A stretch of 64,000 bases of DNA from CAVQJU01 sp963729215 (GCA_963729215.1 CAVSND010000016.1:1-64000); one strand, 5' to 3'. Positions 38,944-47,456 are shown, counted from the stretch's first letter. A program made the numbers and translations. The notes: a model not told the origin generated them from the letters alone.

Positions 38944-39363
38944 TCAGGGCGCCACGTTGACCGTGATGGTCGTACACATGCCTTTAATGGCGTTATGCAG
39001 ATCGTCGGCAAACTGCAGCGCCAGGGTGTGTTTGCCGGGCGTGAGCTGCATGTCGATTTCTGAATCGCCCTTACCGAAATGGACCCATGACGGCGTGCCT
39101 TTCACGATAGTCGCGTTGTCCGCCACGCAGGGCACGTCGACGCCCACGTGAAAATGGCCGACGCCGGGCCGCGCTTTTTCGACCGTGCCGTCCGGCACCG
39201 CCGCGACCTTGTAATTCTCCACGCCGAACTTCAGGTGGGCCGGGCTCTTCACGGTCGCGTTTGCCTTCGGCTCGACGAAGAACACCCGCGCTTTGCCCGA
39301 TTGCGCCGCGGCAGCGCCGGCAACCAACAACGTCGACAACACAAGGTAGCCAGTTACTCGCAT
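38944..39363 (-). CDS. Exported DUF4399 protein
   Basis: ATG 39363 is preceded by AAGGAGA. The signal peptide is MRVTGYLVLSTLLVAGAAAA followed by QSG. The mature part has RVFFVEPKANATVKSPAHLK, KFGVENYKVA, GVGHFHVGVDV and LTPGKHTLALQFADDLHNAI, matching the DUF4399 core (FxVENxxV, HHH/HFH, LxPGxHTLxLQFAD). 139 residues. The family is periplasmic and often found with membrane or metal-related genes, but its function is unknown. Confidence 0.8.
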   Translation of the reverse strand: MRVTGYLVLSTLLVAGAAAAQSGKARVFFVEPKANATVKSPAHLKFGVENYKVAAVPDGTVEKARPGVGHFHVGVDVPCVADNATIVKGTPSWVHFGKGDSEIDMQLTPGKHTLALQFADDLHNAIKGMCTTITVNVAP

Positions 39364-39424
39364 AGCGTCTCCTTCATGACTTAACGAAAGGTTATTCTGG
39401 TCCGCATCTCGCTTTCGTGCAATA

Positions 39425-40135
39425 TCAGCTGCGCCGGAATCGGGCAAACCAGCCGGACCGGCCATCGAGACGCCCGGTCGCGGGGTCCAGCGTCAAACAA
39501 CGTTCCGCCACTGACGCGGCAAACTCCGCGTCGGCCGTCAGCGCAATCGTCGCCGCCTCCACCGCGCGGCACTGGGCGGCCAGCTCAGTCACCGCTTCTC
39601 GAGGAATACCGGCGGTCGGATGTTCGAGGATGACCACGGCCGGGTCAAGCGCCAGCGCACGGCCGAGCCGGACGCGCACCAGGCCGGGCGCCCCCAACTC
39701 CCCCACCGGGCGATCGAGCGCGGCCTCGGCCAGGCCCACGCGTTTCGCGAGCGCGACGGCGCGCTGCCGGATGTCATCGGCCGGCGGCTCGATCTCGAGC
39801 GTGTACGGCATGGCGAGATTCTGCACCACGGTCAGCCCGTCGAGCAGCACGGCGCGCGGGCTGACGATCCCGAAGCGATCGACGACGGCCAGCCAGTCGG
39901 CGCTGTCGGTGATCGTGGCCGTCGATCGGCCGAACAGTCTGACATCGCCGCGATCCGGCAGGGTCGCGCCGGTCACGAGATTCACGAACACCTCCGCCGT
40001 CATCTGATCGAGCCCGACGATCGCGATGTGTTCGCCCGCGCGCAGCTCGAGCGACGCAATCCTGAGCGGGCGCAGGCCCCGATAGTCCTTTGAGACGTCG
40101 GACAGTTCGAGGACGATTCCGGCCGGGGTGGTCAC
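39425..40135 (-). CDS. ABC-type ATPase homologue without a Walker A lysine
   Basis: A 236-residue protein with ABC ATPase organisation: VLELSDVSKDYRGLRPLRI at the start, and the Walker A position reads HIAIVGLDQMTAEVFVNLVT. This contains neither the GxxGxGK core nor a lysine there. The signature position reads VGELGAPGLVRVRLGRALAL in place of LSGGQ. Walker B is ALDPAVVILEHPTAG, with a glutamate kept. The switch position reads ALTADAE without the usual histidine. The frame is clean, so the loss is not a sequencing shift. It overlaps the next membrane-protein gene by four bases. It is probably a non-hydrolysing or binding-only relative. Confidence 0.75.
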   Translation of the reverse strand: MTTPAGIVLELSDVSKDYRGLRPLRIASLELRAGEHIAIVGLDQMTAEVFVNLVTGATLPDRGDVRLFGRSTATITDSADWLAVVDRFGIVSPRAVLLDGLTVVQNLAMPYTLEIEPPADDIRQRAVALAKRVGLAEAALDRPVGELGAPGLVRVRLGRALALDPAVVILEHPTAGIPREAVTELAAQCRAVEAATIALTADAEFAASVAERCLTLDPATGRLDGRSGWFARFRRS

Positions 40136-40596
40136 GACTCGAGCAGGCGGTTCACTTCGTCGACGATGCGGGCGGACGCGAGAAGGGCATCGACTTCGAT
40201 CTTGATCGCCGCCAGATTGCAGGCAATGGCGCCGTACGAGATCATTCCGTGGACGATCGCCGGCAGCACGCCCGTGTCCACGCTCGCGCCCAGGATCGCC
40301 GTGACCATGGTCGCGCCCATGGCGAGCGTCCCGATCGAGAAGACAGGTTTTCGCGCCGCCGCGATTCGCCGATAGTAGTCGCCCGTCACGTGATGTTCGA
40401 CCATCGCGTCCTTGACGGCCTTACCCTTGCCGATGAGATAGAACATCATCATCGAGTGCGCGAGCAGCATCACGAGCGTGGAAAAGATGCCGAACGACAC
40501 GTGGCGTGAAATATCGTTGCCCAAGTGTCCAAAAATGACCGTGGCGACGAGCCCGACGAGCCCGATGCCGACAGCCGACAACAGCGCCTGAGCCAT
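40132..40596 (-). CDS. Four-helix membrane protein of unknown function
   Basis: A 154-residue protein with four hydrophobic helices: LLSAVGIGLVGLVATVIFG, VSFGIFSTLVMLLAHSMMMF, PVFSIGTLAMGATMVTAILG and LPAIVHGMISYGAIACNLAA. Conserved-looking polar residues include DISRH and HSMMMFYLIGKGKAV. It ends EVDALLASARIVDEVNRLLE. It overlaps the degenerate ABC ATPase (ATGA), suggesting a two-protein complex. No family is recognised. Confidence 0.65.
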   Translation of the reverse strand: MAQALLSAVGIGLVGLVATVIFGHLGNDISRHVSFGIFSTLVMLLAHSMMMFYLIGKGKAVKDAMVEHHVTGDYYRRIAAARKPVFSIGTLAMGATMVTAILGASVDTGVLPAIVHGMISYGAIACNLAAIKIEVDALLASARIVDEVNRLLES

Positions 40597-40652
40597 TTAA
40601 CGGGCTATCCTTCCCTCGTTGTCTTTCCGTTGATTCGCACGCCAGAGATCAT

Positions 40653-41165
40653 ATGTCAGCTTCTGCGTTCGTCGCCGGCTGGATCCCGCGCCTGAAGCCG
40701 GCTGCATCTGCCCGGGCGCTCGATCTCGCGATGGGCCGCGGACGGCACGCGTTGATCCTGGCGCGGGAAGGGTTTCAGACGTTCGGCGTGGATGTGAAGC
40801 TGGACGCCGTGCGTGACGCCGTCAGCACGGCTGCGCTCGAGCATCTGACGATTCGCGGCTGGTGCGCCGACCTGACGATGTACCCATTGCCGGCGGCCGC
40901 ATTCGATCTCGTCGTCGTCACCCGCTATCTGCAGCGCGGTCTGTTTCGATCGCTGCGAAGCGCGGTGAGGCCAGGCGGATACGTGATCTACGAGACGTTC
41001 ACCGTGCTTCAGCGGGCGCTCGGCTGCGGCCCGACCTCTCCCGAACACCTGCTCGACGCGGGTGAACTGCGAAAGTACTTCGACGAATGGGACGTGCTCT
41101 TCAGCGAGGAAGTCGAGGCTCCGGAAGCCGTCGCCCGAATCGTGGCCAGGAGACCGTCCGGCTGA
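40653..41165 (+). CDS. SAM-dependent methyltransferase (TehB-like)
   Basis: A 170-residue compact methyltransferase: RALDLAMGRGRHALILAREG (motif I), FGVDVKLDAVRDAV, DLTMYPLPAAAFDLVVVTRY (motif II), LQRGLFRSLRSAVRPGGYVI and YETFTVLQRALGCGPTSPEH. The Y-x-x-R-x-L-F block and short length are like TehB/tellurite-resistance type enzymes. The substrate is unknown. The last codons (R-P-S-G) and the stop TGA lie inside a REP palindrome. Confidence 0.8.
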   Translation: MSASAFVAGWIPRLKPAASARALDLAMGRGRHALILAREGFQTFGVDVKLDAVRDAVSTAALEHLTIRGWCADLTMYPLPAAAFDLVVVTRYLQRGLFRSLRSAVRPGGYVIYETFTVLQRALGCGPTSPEHLLDAGELRKYFDEWDVLFSEEVEAPEAVARIVARRPSG

Positions 41166-41236
41166 AGCCGGACGCTACGGACGATAAGCCGTTGCTACGG
41201 ACCGATAAGACGTAGCGTCCGGCTTCAGCCGGACGG
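41154..41236. repeat. REP-type extragenic palindrome pair, copy 2
   Basis: CCGTCCGGCTGAAGCCGGAC, then GCTACGG, a short centre with two GATAAG blocks, then GTAGCGTCCGGC-TTCAGCCGGACGG. The two outer units are inverted to each other. It lies between convergent genes and provides the stop codon of the TehB-like gene. Confidence 0.85.
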
Positions 41237-42061
41237 TCAAGCCGACCGTCTTCGCTTCTTCAACGTCTCGTAAAGTTCACGCGGTAGCGACACGCCGCCG
41301 ACACGGATCGTCGCGTTTGGATCGGCGTGATAGTCCGATCCTCCCGTGACGGCAAGGCCAAGACGTTCGGCGAACGTCAGGTAGCGGACGGTGTCGTCCA
41401 CCTGGTGCTTGCTGTGATACGCCTCGATCGCGTCGAGGCCTGCGTGGGCCAGGCCCGGAATCAAGTCGTCGCGGCCCAGGAGGCCGGGGTGAGCGAGCGA
41501 CGCGACGCCGCTGGCGCCGTGGATCAGGCGCAGGACGTCTCCGGGCGCCGGTCCGACGCGCGCGACGAACGCGGGGCGGCCAACGGACAACCACCGATCG
41601 AACGCCTCGCTGATCGTCGCCGCATGACCTGCGGCGATCAACGCGCGCGCGATCCAGGGCCGGCCGGCCGCCTTCGAGTTGTCGGTCGTTCCGGGGCGAA
41701 GCACTTCGTCGGCGTCGAGGCGGATGCCCTGCCCGGCCAGCCGCTGCACCATCTGGCGGATCCGATCGATTCGCATGCGGCGTGCCTGGGCGAGGAATGC
41801 GCCGAGCCGCTCATCGTCCGGATCCATGAAGTAGCCGAGCATGTGGACGTCTTTGCCGTCCACAACGGCGGTGATCTCGATGCCCGGCACGAATTCAATG
41901 CCGGCCGTCGCGCACGCCGCGGCCACCGGAGCACATGCGGCGGTCGTGTCGTGATCGGTGACGCTCAGGACCTGCACGCGGGCGGACGAGGCGCGGGCCA
42001 CCAGCTCGGACGGCGTGCATAGTCCGTCCGAGGCTGTCGTGTGAGTGTGGAGGTCGATCAA
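41237..42061 (-). CDS. PHP-domain phosphoesterase
   Basis: A 274-residue protein. The TTG at 42061 is chosen because the protein then begins directly with LIDLHTHTTASDGLCTPSEL, the PHP metal motif. VLSVTDHDTTAACAPVAAAC, GIEFVPGIEITAVVDGKDVH, RLIHGASGVASLAHPGLLGR, GLDAIEAYHSKHQVDDTVRY and GLAVTGGSDYHADPNATIRV complete the set of His/Asp ligands. Related enzymes (such as YciV/RNase AM and cyclic phosphodiesterases) act on nucleotides or short RNA. The start overlaps the Fur-rubrerythrin stop, so translation is coupled. Confidence 0.8.
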   Translation of the reverse strand: MIDLHTHTTASDGLCTPSELVARASSARVQVLSVTDHDTTAACAPVAAACATAGIEFVPGIEITAVVDGKDVHMLGYFMDPDDERLGAFLAQARRMRIDRIRQMVQRLAGQGIRLDADEVLRPGTTDNSKAAGRPWIARALIAAGHAATISEAFDRWLSVGRPAFVARVGPAPGDVLRLIHGASGVASLAHPGLLGRDDLIPGLAHAGLDAIEAYHSKHQVDDTVRYLTFAERLGLAVTGGSDYHADPNATIRVGGVSLPRELYETLKKRRRSA

Positions 42062-43059
42062 CGGCGCGACTTGGCGGCGGCAGATCGAGCGGCGCGCGAC
42101 GGAGGGGTCCGCCTGCCCTGGCGCTTCTTCAGCGCCCGGTATTCGCTGATCAGCAGGTCGCGATGTGCGGCCTCTTCTTCGGCGAACTCCAGGAAAATCT
42201 GCTTGCCCTCGGAGTCCTCGAAGCGATCGCCGTAGCGCTTGAAGAAGCTGTGCGATCCGCGCTCGCACTTGATCCCGATGAGCAGTGCGTCGAGATCGTT
42301 GATGCCCTTGCCGAGGCGCTCCGCGCCGGCTGCGAACAGTGTGTTGGCGGGAGCCTTGAAGAACAGGAATGTCGGCCGCGACTCGAGCTGCGGGTCCTTT
42401 TCCAGGAGTTCGCCGTACCGCTTCTCCAGCGTGCCGAGGTGCTCTTTCTCCTCTTCCGCGAGCTTCTGGAACACGCTCCGGCCGCGTGCGTCCCTGGTCA
42501 GGCTCGCGGCGCGGGTGTAGAACTGCAGCCCGCTGCGTTCGGTGGCGATCGCGATCCGCAGCGCGTCGCGCGCGAACACCAGCGCCGTCGTGGCGCCGTC
42601 AATAGTGGAGTTCGCGGTCCCGCTCGACGCGCCCGTGCGGCACTCTTCGCACGTCCCGACGATCTGGACGATGGCCTGGGCGGACTCGAAGTGGCGCGCG
42701 GCGGCGATCTCCTCCATCAACGCTTCGACGTCGGAGCTCAGAAACTCCGAGGAGCGGTGACAGGTCGTGCAAATGAGGTGGAAGTGGCGGGGATGACGGT
42801 AGGTCGGCTCGAACCTGGAACGCCCCTCGCCGAAGTCGACCTTGCGGGCGACTCCGCGCGCGACCATCCATTGCAGCGAGCGGTAGACCGTGGCACGGCC
42901 AACGCCGGGATGCTGACGGCGGACGAGATCGTAAAGATCGTCCGCACTCAGGTGACCTTCCTGCTTGAGGAAGGTCCCCAGAATCTGTTCGCGTTTGGTC
43001 GAGCGCTTGCCGCCCGCGGCGGCCGGGGCGGCAAGATCAGCGAGGGGACTTTCCCTCAC
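42058..43059 (-). CDS. Fur-family regulator fused to a rubrerythrin-like domain
   Basis: GTG 43059, eight bases after the ErpA stop, gives 333 residues. Residues about 25-150 form a Fur domain: KREQILGTFLKQEGHLSADD, GVGRATVYRSLQWMVARGVA, HPRHFHLICTTCHRSSEF with a CxxC, and GTCEECRTG with a second CxxC, the structural zinc site. Residues about 165-315 form a ferritin-like domain with LRIAIATERSGLQFYTRAAS, KLAEEEKEHLGTLEKRYGEL and LEFAEEEAAHRDLLISEYRA, that is two ExxH di-iron motifs. There is no C-terminal rubredoxin. The basic tail PPSRAARSAAAKSRR is low complexity. The start could be further upstream, but that would run into erpA. Confidence 0.9.
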   Translation of the reverse strand: MRESPLADLAAPAAAGGKRSTKREQILGTFLKQEGHLSADDLYDLVRRQHPGVGRATVYRSLQWMVARGVARKVDFGEGRSRFEPTYRHPRHFHLICTTCHRSSEFLSSDVEALMEEIAAARHFESAQAIVQIVGTCEECRTGASSGTANSTIDGATTALVFARDALRIAIATERSGLQFYTRAASLTRDARGRSVFQKLAEEEKEHLGTLEKRYGELLEKDPQLESRPTFLFFKAPANTLFAAGAERLGKGINDLDALLIGIKCERGSHSFFKRYGDRFEDSEGKQIFLEFAEEEAAHRDLLISEYRALKKRQGRRTPPSRAARSAAAKSRR

Positions 43060-43066
43060 GACGCCG

Positions 43067-43396
43067 TTAGTCCACGCTGAAGGATTGGCCGCAGCCGCAG
43101 GTCGATGTCGCCTGCGGATTCTTGATCGTGAAGCCGCCGCCGGTGACGGTGTCGACAAAGTCGACCTCGGCGCCCTTGAGGTAGCGGACGCTGATCGGAT
43201 CCACGTACAGCTTCACGCCGTGCGATTCGAACACCTGATCGCCGGCGCCCTGTCCGTTTTCTTCGATCATCAGCCCGTACTGGAAGCCCGAGCAGCCGCC
43301 GCCCTGAACGAACACGCGCAGCCCGCTTCCGTCTTTGTTTTCTTCGACAAGCAGCTCGTTGATCTTGGCCGCCGCCGTTTCGGATACGTTGATCAT
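43067..43396 (-). CDS. erpA: Iron-sulfur cluster insertion protein (A-type carrier)
   Basis: A 109-residue HesB/IscA family carrier that delivers Fe-S clusters to apo-proteins. MINVSETAAAKINELLVEEN, GLRVFVQGGGCSGFQYGLMI, LYVDPISVRYLKGAEVDFV and the C-terminal STCGCGQSF give the three conserved cysteines. It is close to ErpA in length and sequence. The upstream region has a TATAAT box at 43431-43426 and a GAGGAG ribosome site. The Fur-rubrerythrin gene follows directly, linking Fe-S supply with iron/peroxide response. Confidence 0.9.
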   Translation of the reverse strand: MINVSETAAAKINELLVEENKDGSGLRVFVQGGGCSGFQYGLMIEENGQGAGDQVFESHGVKLYVDPISVRYLKGAEVDFVDTVTGGGFTIKNPQATSTCGCGQSFSVD

Positions 43397-43405
43397 GAGA
43401 CGAAT

Positions 43406-43431
43406 CTCCTCGTTAACCGCTTCTCATTATA
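43406..43431 (-). promoter_or_regulatory. Promoter -10 box and ribosome site for erpA
   Basis: TATAAT (43431-43426, minus strand) and GAGGAG (43411-43406) precede ATG 43396. This is a conventional leader of about 25 nt, unlike the leaderless starts elsewhere in the window. On the plus strand TATACT at 43448-43453 may serve fdhE. Confidence 0.45.
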
Positions 43432-43525
43432 CCAGCAGGCCTGTTGTTATACTGGCTGGCGCACGCACACGGCCGGGGTCCAGCCAGCTGCCTGGACGAC
43501 GACTAACCTGCTGAGCCAAAAGGAC

Positions 43526-44449
43526 ATGTCGTTAATCACCGTGAGCGCGCTCACGCGCGAAGAACTCCTGGACACGTCGGCGCGGCGCTGGGACGCGCTG
43601 CGCCTGGCCCGGCCGGACCTCGTGCCCGCCGTGGACCTGCAGCAGCGGCTCCTGACCATCGTTGCCGACACGGCGCACGCCATCGGCAGGAGCCGCCTGC
43701 CGCGCCTCTCGCTGCCGCCGAAATATCTCGCCGCAAAGCTGGCGCGAGGAGTGCCGGTGTTCGCCGGAGAACCGATTCCGATACCGCTCGGCCTGCTTCG
43801 CGAATCTCTGCTGAAGCTCTGCGATGCGCTCGCCGAGGGCGGCGCCGCCGACTCCGCCATCCACATCCGGGACGCGATCGCCAGCGGCAGCATGGAAGCT
43901 GGCTCGCTGCTCACCGCTTCACTGACGCGCGATCAGGGCGCTATCCGCACCGGAGCCGTCCATCGCGGCCTGGCGCCCGATCTGGTCTGGCTGGTGGCCG
44001 AGCTCGCCACCACGCCGTTTGCGCACGCGTTGCAGCACTCCGTCTTCGATCACCGGCAGGACGAGACATTCGCCGCCGCGTGCGATGCGTGGAACCTGGG
44101 TTACTGTCCGGCGTGCGGCTCATGGCCGGCCCTGGCGGAATGCGCCGACAGCCACCGTGTCCTCCGGTGTTCGTTCTGCTCGCTCGGATGGGAGCTGAAT
44201 ACGTACGCGTGCATCTACTGCGCGGAGGCAGGCGAGCCCTTCGTCACGGCGGCGCCGGACGAAGAACGGAAGGATCGCCGCGTCGAGGTCTGCAGCGCCT
44301 GCCAGTCGTACCTGAAAACCGTGGATCTCGCGGTGCTCTCGCCGTTTCCGCTCGTGGCGATTGCCGACATGGAGACGATGGATCTCGATCTCGCGGCGAT
44401 GGAACACGGGTACGGGCGTCCGTCGCTCAAGGAGTTCGCGAAGCGGTAG
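43526..44449 (+). CDS. fdhE: Formate dehydrogenase accessory protein FdhE
   Basis: A 307-residue protein with AAGGA before ATG 43526. The N-terminal half is alpha-helical. The C-terminal half has four CxxC knuckles: LGYCPACGSWPALAE, VLRCSFCSLGWEL, AYACIYCAEAG-type TYACIYCAEAGEP, and VEVCSACQSYLKTVDLAVLS, the FdhE rubredoxin-like iron sites. FdhE binds formate dehydrogenase and helps its maturation before Tat export. No formate dehydrogenase subunit is present within the window. The stop TAG 44447-44449 runs directly into the repeat flanking the GxxExxY relic. Confidence 0.85.
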   Translation: MSLITVSALTREELLDTSARRWDALRLARPDLVPAVDLQQRLLTIVADTAHAIGRSRLPRLSLPPKYLAAKLARGVPVFAGEPIPIPLGLLRESLLKLCDALAEGGAADSAIHIRDAIASGSMEAGSLLTASLTRDQGAIRTGAVHRGLAPDLVWLVAELATTPFAHALQHSVFDHRQDETFAAACDAWNLGYCPACGSWPALAECADSHRVLRCSFCSLGWELNTYACIYCAEAGEPFVTAAPDEERKDRRVEVCSACQSYLKTVDLAVLSPFPLVAIADMETMDLDLAAMEHGYGRPSLKEFAKR

Positions 44450-45040
44450 AGAGAGAACGCGGAGACGGAGAGTTAACGCGGAGATCGCGGAGATCGCGGA
44501 GATCTCGGTCATTGGATGGCCTCCTGGAACATGCTATTTGCATCTGAGCGGGGCATGAGAGCGCGGGTTGACGCTCTGACCGAAGAAATCATCGGGGCCG
44601 CACTGGAAGTGCATCGCGAGCTCGGACCTGGCCTGTTAGAAAATGCGTACCAAACGTGTCTGGCGGTTGAACTTTTGCACCGCGGGTGCGACTTGAACGG
44701 CAGATGAAGTGCCTTGCCGATCGATCGACAGGAATGCAGCGACGTGGACTTATGGCTACCGGCTCGGCCTTGTCGTCGAAGGCCTGGTCATCGGTCGAGA
44801 TCAAAGCGATCGAGCGCTTGGAACGCGTTCATTCAGGTCCGAGCTGCTCGTCGGTGAACCTTCCGGTGTCGCTCCAAGAGTGCCCGGTCGGGTTGCTGTT
44901 CAACTGTCCACGCGCGGCTTCCTGACCCAGGACGGGCCTGCGACGGGTCGTTCAAACAATCTTCCCGAATAGCGTCTTCTTCGCGATCTCCGCGATCTCT
45001 GCGTTAACCTCCGTCTCCGCGTTCTCCCGTGTTCAGTTCT
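44448..45040. mobile_element. Candidate GxxExxY element bounded by ~50-bp inverted repeats
   Basis: The left arm (44448-44508) reads GAGAACGCGGAGACGGAGAG, TTAACGCGG and repeated AGATCGCGG words. The right arm (44978-45040) is its near reverse complement (CGCGATCTCCGCG, TGCGTTAACC, TCCGTCTCCGCGTTCTC). Between them lies a broken GxxExxY gene. A third arm copy sits at 45869-45926. No transposase and no target duplication could be recognised, so mobility is inferred. Confidence 0.5.
44516..44975 (+). pseudogene. GxxExxY family protein (PD-(D/E)xK-like), broken
   Basis: The family motif is clear at the start: ALTEEIIGAALEVHRELGPG, then LLENAYQTCLAVELLHRG. After this the frame breaks near 44700. 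The remaining conserved pieces YGYRLGLVVEGLVI, VEIKAIERLERVHS, CPVGLLFN and the terminal NNLPE-like end appear in alternating frames with at least four further shifts. Neighbouring genes have few or no shifts, so this looks like true decay rather than sequence error. GxxExxY proteins (about 125 residues) carry a nuclease-like fold of unknown role. Confidence 0.7.
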
Positions 45041-45840
45041 CTCGAAGCAGGAACGCCTCGATCTGGCTGACAACACCGTCTGCCTGTGCTGGATCCTTGA
45101 AGAAATTGTGATTGGTGTTGTGAAGCTGAATCACGCGGCCGTTGGGGACGGATGACGCGAATGTTCGACTGATCTCCAACCAGAAGCGTTTTTCGAACAT
45201 GAGCTCCAGGGTACCGCTTGTAGGCGGCATCGTCCTGGGGACCGCTGACAAGAGCTTCCTCGTAGACCACGACGAACGCCAGCGCGGGTGCCTTGATCTT
45301 CGAGAAATCTGGATGAGCAGCGGCGGCGCCGCGCTCAATTTTTCCGATTGGCGTGTCCGCCGGCGAACCCTCGAATCCAGCCTCCTTCGCGATCTCGTCA
45401 AGCCTGGCATAGTCGAGCGCGCTGTCCAGGTAGACCAGCTTCGACACGCGTTCCGGATACAGGGCGGCAAACCGCGTCATCTCCGGGCCGGCAATCGAGT
45501 GTCCGATGAGAATCACCCGTTCAATCCGCTTCGTATCCAGGAACGCATGGATATCCCGCGCGAGCGTATCGGTGTCGTAGCCTGATGGCGGCTTGTCCGA
45601 CGGACCCTGTCCCCTGCGTGTGACGCCCAGAACCTGAAACTGATTGGTGAATCGCGGCGCGAATGTGTCGAAGGTGTGCGCGCTACCGCCACCGCCGCCG
45701 ATCAGGAAGAGGATGACCGGTCCGCGGCCGCCCCAATCGACGTAGTGCAGACGCACACCGTTCACCGACACGAAACCGTCCCGGACCGCGGGGGCAGGAG
45801 AAACCAGCATGATCGTCGCCGCCATCACCGAAATCAGCAT
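45033..45840 (-). CDS. Exported alpha/beta hydrolase, one frameshift
   Basis: ATG 45840 starts MLISVMAATIMLVSPAPAVR, a signal-peptide-like segment. The hydrolase core has VSVNGVRLHYVDWGGRGPVI, LGVTRRGQGPSDKPPSGY, RVILIGHSIAGPEMTRFAAL (nucleophile Ser in GHSIAG) and KLVYLDSALDYARLDEIAKE. After a frameshift near 45215 the C terminus continues VIQLHNTNHNFFKDPAQADG (catalytic His region) and ends IEAFLLREN. The stop TGA at 45035-45033 lies at the edge of the GxxExxY flanking repeat. Substrate unknown. Confidence 0.7.
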
Positions 45841-45868
45841 TTCTTGAAGTGGTCTCGTCTTGAAGTGG

Positions 45869-45926
45869 CTGTGCTCTGCGATCTCCGCGATCTCTGCGTT
45901 AACCCCCGTCTCCGCGTTCTCTCCTT
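45869..45926. repeat. Third copy of the GxxExxY-flanking repeat
   Basis: CTCTGCGATCTCCGCGATCT, CTGCGTTAACCCCCGTCTCC and GCGTTCTCTCC repeat the right arm at 44978-45040 in the same orientation, in the gap between the hydrolase and the fumarase stop. Confidence 0.8.
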
Positions 45927-47443
45927 AAACTCCCATCGCCTCCAATTGCACGCCCGATGCCTGCTCCACGTCCTTGTGCAGGCTGTTGCCGTGCGCGTCC
46001 ATCGTGACGATCGCCGGAAAATCCTTCACGGTCAGGTGCCACATGGCTTCCGGCGTCCCGAACTCGAGCAGCGAGACGTCGTCGACTCTCTCAATAGCAC
46101 GCGCGTAGAACTGCGCGGCGCCGCCGATCGCGTTCAGGTACACCGCGCCGTGCTCTTTCAGCGCGGCCAGGGTCTTCGCGCCCATTCCGCCCTTGCCCAT
46201 CACGGCACGGATGCCGTAGCGCTTGATGATCTCGCCCTGATACGGTTCCTCGCGAATGCTCGTCGTCGGTCCGGCGGCCGTGACACGCCAGGTGTCGCCT
46301 TCCTTCACGACGACGGGACCGCAGTGATACAGGACCGACCCCTTGAGATCGACCGGCGGTGCGTTCTTCATCAGGTGAGAGTGCACGGCGTCGCGCCCCG
46401 TGAACATCCGGCCCGATACCATCACGACGTCGCCGACCTTCAACGCGCGAACGGCTTCTTCGGTGAGTGGCGCGTTAAGGGCCACTTCCCGGCCGGTTCG
46501 CACGAAGCCGGCTTGATCGAGCATGGGGATCACGGGGTGCGACGGATCGCGATAAAGCCAGCAGTCGATCGCGCCCGTCGATCGAATCGAGCAGAACCCC
46601 GAGGCGCCGGAACGCCCAGCAGTCGTACGCGACCGACACGAAGAAGCTGGCGGGCAGCCGGTTGAGCGCGGCGATCTTGCAGCCGATGAGCGTGACCTTG
46701 CCGCCAAAGCCCATCGCGCCAATCTCGAGGGTGTTGACGGTCGACATGATCGACGCTTCGAGCTCGGCCAACCGTGGATCGGGGTTCACATCATCGAGCG
46801 TGCGAAAGAGCTGTTCCTTGGCGTGCAGATAACCCGACGTTCGATCGCCACCGATGCAGACGCCGACGGCCCCCGGCGCGCAGCCCTTGCCCTGGGCCTG
46901 CCACACCGCGTGCAGGATGCATTTCTTCACGCCGTCGAGGTTGCGATCGGCCCGGCCGAGATGGGGCAGCTCGACGGGCACGGAATACTGCGCGTTCGTA
47001 TTTTCGCAGCCGCCGCCCTTCAGAATCAGTTTGATCTCGATCTGGTCCTTGTCCCACTGATCGAAATGGATGATGGGCGTTCCCGGGCCGAGGTTATCGC
47101 CGGAGTTCTTGCCGGTGATCGAATCAACCGAGTTCGGGCGCAGCTTGCCGCGCCGCGTGGCGTCGGCGACGGCTTCCCGGATCTGCTGACGCATCCAGAT
47201 CTGGTTGGCGCCGACGGGCACCCGCACCTCGAACGTCGGCATGCCGGTGTCCTGGCAGATGGCGCCTTCGGCGTCAGCGGCGAGATCGATGTTCTGCGCG
47301 ATGATGGTCAGCGCCTGCGACGACCTGGTGCCCTCCGGCTCGGAGCCGCGAGCGATCTTCATCGCGGCGCGCACGTCGGGCGGAAGGTCGGTGGATGTTC
47401 GGATGATGAGCTGAAGGACGCTGTCAAAAAATGAGGGCAACAT
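45925..47443 (-). CDS. fumA: Fumarate hydratase class I, one frameshift
   Basis: Interconverts fumarate and malate using a [4Fe-4S] cluster. The N-terminal half has AEGAICQDTGMPTFEVRVP, TGKNSGDNLGPGTPIIHFD, ILKGGGCENTNAQYSVPVEL and GAVGVCIGGDRTSGYLHAKE; the three cysteines are the cluster ligands. A frameshift near 46590 follows VAYDCWAFRRLG. The C-terminal half then reads VGDVVMVSGRMFTGRDAVHS, GPTTSIREEPYQGEIIKRYG, VMGKGGMGAKTLAALKEHGA and FGTPEAMWHLTVKDFPAIVT. Total about 505 residues, the usual single-chain length. The start ATG 47443 has a TATACT box six bases upstream. Confidence 0.9.
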
Positions 47444-47449
47444 ACGGGC

Positions 47450-47455
47450 AGTATA
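47450..47455 (-). promoter_or_regulatory. -10 box six bases before fumA
   Basis: TATACT on the minus strand with a GCCCGT spacer before ATG 47443. There is no room for a ribosome site, so this is leaderless-type. No convincing -35 box. Confidence 0.5.
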
Positions 47456-47456
47456 C

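Noticed and set aside
44448..45040. CRISPR array from the repeated ATCGCGGAG words
   Set aside because: The words are contiguous without spacers, and the larger copies are inverted around a broken gene; no cas gene is present.
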